DNA of 12,176 bases from the NCBI GenBank assembly GCA_014904845.1, contig MU119939.1, positions 1-12,176 of the forward strand. Reading direction: 5' to 3'. The position numbers and the translations under genes were made by a program. Under the pieces are notes generated by a model. That model made no database searches, was not told the origin of the DNA, and worked only from the letters and a program-made list of their open reading frames with translations. Source of the stretch: Acephala macrosclerotiorum. Lineage: Eukaryota; Ascomycota; Leotiomycetes; Helotiales; Mollisiaceae. Positions 7,942-12,176 of this stretch are shown here, piece after piece; positions within the stretch are counted from its first letter, which is position 1, and each line of letters begins with the position of its first letter.

Positions 7942-8620
7942 TAATATTTAAAATAAAAATATATTTATTATAAAATTTTATATTAAAATTTTTTTTTTTT
8001 AAAATTTTCATTTTTATATTTAATTATTATAATCGATTTAATTAATTTAAATTATTCTATTTAATATATAATTTTAAAGAAAAAATTTTTAAATTTTTTT
8101 TTTAAAAATTACGTAATTATTTCAAAGAAATTTTTTTTTAATACTTTAAATATAAACGTATTTTTAATAAAATTTTATACTAAAAAAAACTTTTTTAAAA
8201 TTCTCGTTTTATATTTAATTATTACGATCGATTTAATTAATTTAAATTATTTTATTTAATATATAATTTCAAAAAAAAAAATATATTTTTAAATTTTTTT
8301 TCGAAAATTGTATAATTATATTTTTAAATATTTTTACAATTTAAAGTTTTAATATTTTAAATAAAAACGCATTTTCGATAAGATTTTATATTAAAAAAAT
8401 ATTTTAAAAAAATATTTTTTAAAATTTTCGTTTTTTATATTAAATTATTACGATCGATTTAATTAATTTAAATTATTTTATTTAAAATATAATTTCAAAA
8501 ATAAATTTTTTAATTTTTTTTCTTTTAAAAATTACGTAATTATAAAAATATTTAATATTTAAATAAATTATCGATTTTAATATTTAAAATAAAAACGTAT
8601 TTAAAAATTTTTTACGATTA
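7942..8620. repeat. Degenerate tandem array of ~200-bp units (three plus a partial)
   Basis: Units begin with a TAATATTTAAAATAAAAACG-like stretch at 7942, 8139, 8350 and 8578, spaced 197, 211 and 228 bases. Each then has an ATAAAATTTTATAYTAAAA block, a poly-T run, AAAATTYTCGTTTT (TCATTTTT in unit 1) and the best-conserved core ATTAYRATCGATTTAATTAA at about 8026, 8221 and 8447. The core is followed by TTTAAATTATTYTATTTAA and AAAATTACGTAATTAT. Length changes come mainly from A/T runs. The fourth unit is cut off after its first 40 or so bases. There is no coding potential; this is a satellite-like or element-internal repeat. Confidence 0.85.
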
Positions 8621-11600
8621 TTATTTTTATTAAATACGATTATATTCTATTAATTTACGTAATAACAAATTAATAAAATCGTTTAAAACTTAAAATTTAA
8701 TAATATTTAATTCGATTTCAATTTATTTATAAATTTTATATAATTTGTATTAATAAATAATTTGTAATTATAATCGTATATTAATTAAAATTTTAGTATT
8801 TTTTATTAAATCAATTATATATTAATTTGAAATTATTATATAATTATTTTTATTATTAAATTTTTAATAAAATAATTAAATTATTAAATTTAAATATTTC
8901 GATTAAATTTAAATAAAATCGTTTATTATTAAAAATATTAATATTACGTATATATAAAAAAATAAATATTAATTTTTAAATCGAATAAATAATTAATCGA
9001 AATAATTAAAAAATAAATTTAATATATATTAAAACGTCGATATTTATTATAAAAAGTTTATATTTAAAATTATATTGTTTTTTAATAAAAATATTAATTA
9101 ATTATACGTTTTATTAATAAAATTTTCGAATAATTTTAAAAATATTAAAGAAAATTTAATTTATATAAAAATAATAAAAAATATTTTTTATTTTTTATAC
9201 GATTTATTTTAATAAATTATTTATTTATAAATATTAAATAATAAATATTCGTAATTTTATATTTATAAATTTGAAAATAATATATTAAAATTCGAAAACG
9301 AATTTTTTATTTCGATTAAAAATAATATTATTTAATATTTTTTAATTATATATATAATATATTTCGAAATAAATTTTTTTTTAAAAAAAAAACTTATAAA
9401 ATATTAATATTAAATAATTAAAAAAAATCGAAATATTCGATTTTTTATAAAACGATTATTTTTATAATTAAAAAATTTAAAATAAAAATAATTATAATTA
9501 TTATAAATTTTTTTATTTTAATACGAATTGATCATAAAAAATTATATATTAAAAATCGTAAAATTTTATTATAAAAATAATTTAAATAATTTAAATAATA
9601 TATTAAATATTTAATTAATTTTATTATTAATTTATAAATTATAAAATTTAATAAAAAAAAAATTTTAAATCGAAATAATATTTATTATAAATTTTTAAAA
9701 AAATATTATAAAAAATATTATTTAAAATATAAAATTTTTTTTAATTTTTATAAAAAAATATAAAATAATAAATCGTTTTATAAATTTTTTTTTTATAAAA
9801 ATAACGATTTTTAATATAATTTTTTATAAATTGTAATTTATATTTTAAATTAATAATATTAAAAATAAATAAAAAAAATTAATTATAAAATTTTTTATTA
9901 TTAAATATATTATTTTAAATTTAATAAAATAATAATATTTTTTAATAAAAAAATTTTTATTTAAAAATAATATAAATTAAATTATAAAAATTAATAAATT
10001 AAAAAAATTTAATATTAAAATATAATTTTTTTTAAAAAAAACTTTTATTTAAATTATAATAAATAAATTTAAAAAAGTTTTTATAATATTTTTTTAATTT
10101 ATAAATATTTTTTTTATTTTTTTTATAATTTTTTTATATAAATATTTATATTTTATATTATTATAATAATTTTAATATTTATATATAAAACGATATATAA
10201 AATCGATATTAATTTATTATTTTTAAATATTTTTTTAAAAATTTTTAAATTTTTAAAATTTTAAAATTTTTTAATTATTATTCGTTTTTTGATTATAAAT
10301 ATTTTAAATTCGTTTATATTATAATTAAAAAAATAAATCGATAAATATTTTAAAAAAAAATTAATAAAAATAAATATAAATATATTTTTATAAATAAAAT
10401 AATAATATAATCGAAATTTTAAATTTATAATTTATTAAATATAAATAATTTTTTTTTATAACGTTTTAAATTATAATAATTAATAATAATAATTTTTTTT
10501 AATAATTTTTTCGAATTAAAAATTAATAAAAAAATTTAATTTATTTATAATCGTAAATTCGTTAATTAAAACTTCGAATTAAATTACGAATTTTATATTT
10601 ATAATATATATATAAATATTATTATTTAATACGATTTTTAAAATATTAATTAATTTAATAATATTATTAAAAAATAATTAATTATTATTTAATATTTTTT
10701 TTATTTATAAATATAATAATTTTATTCGAATTTTATTTATTTTTATTCAAAATTAATTCGATTATATAATAATTGTTTTTTTTATATTTTTAATATATTT
10801 TTAATTTAATTTTTTATTTAATTAATAAATCGATAAATTTTAAATTTATAATAATAACAAAATTTCTTTTATTTATAATAACGTTATAAATATAATTAAA
10901 TTCTCGTATAAATTAATAATAAATATATAATTTTTATAATTTTTTTTTTTTAATATAAAAATAAAATCTATTATTTAAAAAAAATTTAAAATTAAAATTA
11001 AAATTTTTAATTATTTATATATAAATTTTATTTTTATTAAATATATTTTATTTTTTAATTATTTTAAATATATATATTATAAAAATATTTTTTTTATTAA
11101 ATTTTATTAATTCGTTAATTTTTAAAATTATAATTAATTTAAATTTATTAATAAATAAATTTAATATAAATTTTATTTATTTTTTATTAATTAAAAAATA
11201 AAAATAATTAAAATTAATATATATTTTATATAATTCGTTATTAATTTTTAATTTAATTTTTATTATCGTATATATTTTTTTTATTATAAAATTATTCGAA
11301 ATTTTTATAAAAATTATTTTAATAAATCGTTAAAACGAAATTTTTTTTATTATAAATAATTAAAACGAAAAAATTATTTTTTATTTATTATATTTATTTA
11401 TTTTTTTAATCTTTTTTTATAAATATATTTAAATAATTATATTTTTAATAAAAAAATTTATAAAAAATTTTATCGTATTAATAATATTGTTTAAATTTAT
11501 AATTATTATTATTAAATTATTATTAAATTTTATAAAAGTTTAATATATAAATAAATTTATTATTTTGAATTTTTTGAAATTTTATTATTAATATTAATAA

Positions 11601-12116
11601 TACGAATTTAAATTTTAAAAATAATAAAAAAAAAATTTATAATAAATTTTTATTATTAATTAATTTATTTTATTAGAAAATTTAATCGTAAAAAAATTAA
11701 TAAAAATTTATATAAAATACGAAAAATATAAATTATAATTTAAATTATTTTAAATTTTAATAAAAAATTAAATAAAAATTTTTTAATTTTTTAAATTCGA
11801 AATCGCGTTTATTATTATTATTAAATTTAATAAATTTTATATTTTTATTATTATTTATTTTATAAAAAATTTAATTAAAATTATTTTAAATTTACGAATA
11901 AATACGTCGATTTATATAAAAACGTTATTTTAATCGAATTTGAAAAAAAAATTCGAATTCGAATAATTCGTTAAAATATTATATTAAAATTATATTATAA
12001 AAACAAATATAAAAAATTTATTTAACGATTAAAATGTATAATTCGATAATATTATTTTTAATTTAATTTATAAAAAAATAAATATTGTATTAATAAATAT
12101 TTTATTCGATTATAAT
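8621..12116. other. Long AT-rich gene-free tract
   Basis: About 3.5 kb with very little C or G, nearly all in CG pairs; some lines (for example 10021-10080) hold only two G/C bases in 60. No reading frame, RNA gene, tandem array or intact element was found. A 14-bp palindrome ATTCGAATTCGAAT lies at 11951-11964. The part around 8640-8830 is slightly less mutated, with some CA and TG left. Confidence 0.7.
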
Positions 12117-12132
12117 ATTATTATTATTATTA

Positions 12133-12175
<43 letters not shown>

Positions 12176-12176
12176 A
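12117..12176. repeat. (ATT)n then (TAAA)n microsatellites, cut by window end
   Basis: Five ATT units (12117-12131) plus an A are followed directly by eleven perfect TAAA units (12133-12176). The TAAA run reaches the window edge, so its full length is unknown. Perfect units suggest ongoing slippage. Confidence 0.9.

Noticed and set aside
1..12176. Mitochondrial or organellar genome
   Set aside because: There are no mitochondrial genes, tRNAs or rRNAs despite 12 kb, CpG is enriched among the remaining C/G, and the only gene is a nuclear type with a GT-AG intron.

Overview
This window looks like a piece of nuclear DNA from a filamentous ascomycete (Pezizomycotina-type) fungus, and most of it is an extreme AT-rich block shaped by repeat-induced point mutation (RIP). 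Long stretches contain almost no G or C; by eye the first 240 bases hold two C and no G. Where C or G survives it is mostly in the dinucleotide CG, so CA, CT, TG and AG are strongly depleted. That is the pattern expected if C was turned into T on both strands in every context except CpG. The one recognisable gene is a broken fungal-type gene with a spliceosomal intron, which argues against a mitochondrial or bacterial origin. The species cannot be named from this sequence.

Layout. 1-609: almost pure A/T. 610-812: a small, much less mutated island rich in hairpins. 820-1480 and 1944-2400: two direct copies of one dispersed repeat, possibly a retrotransposon LTR. The first copy is heavily mutated throughout; the second is mutated on its left side and nearly intact on its right side. 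2230-3600: the only sizeable GC-balanced island. It holds the right end of the second repeat copy, a noncoding spacer and, on the minus strand, the C-terminal part of a ferulic/cinnamic acid decarboxylase (FDC1, UbiD family) pseudogene. This has one intron (2840-2938), three in-frame stops and no recognisable 5' half. 3606-12176: AT-rich, gene-free DNA with several tandem arrays: 11-bp units (3628-3671), 14-bp units (3699-3726), 9-bp units (5421-5465), a 62-bp minisatellite (5546-5740), a 40-bp duplication (7547-7626), a degenerate array of roughly 200-bp units (7942-8620), and ATT/TAAA microsatellites at the right edge.

No intact protein-coding gene, rRNA, tRNA or CRISPR array was found. The genes do not form a working system: this is heterochromatin-like repeat wreckage around a dead decarboxylase fragment. 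The most informative part is the pair of repeat copies, because the intact half of the second copy shows what the first looked like before mutation and lets the mutational context be read directly.
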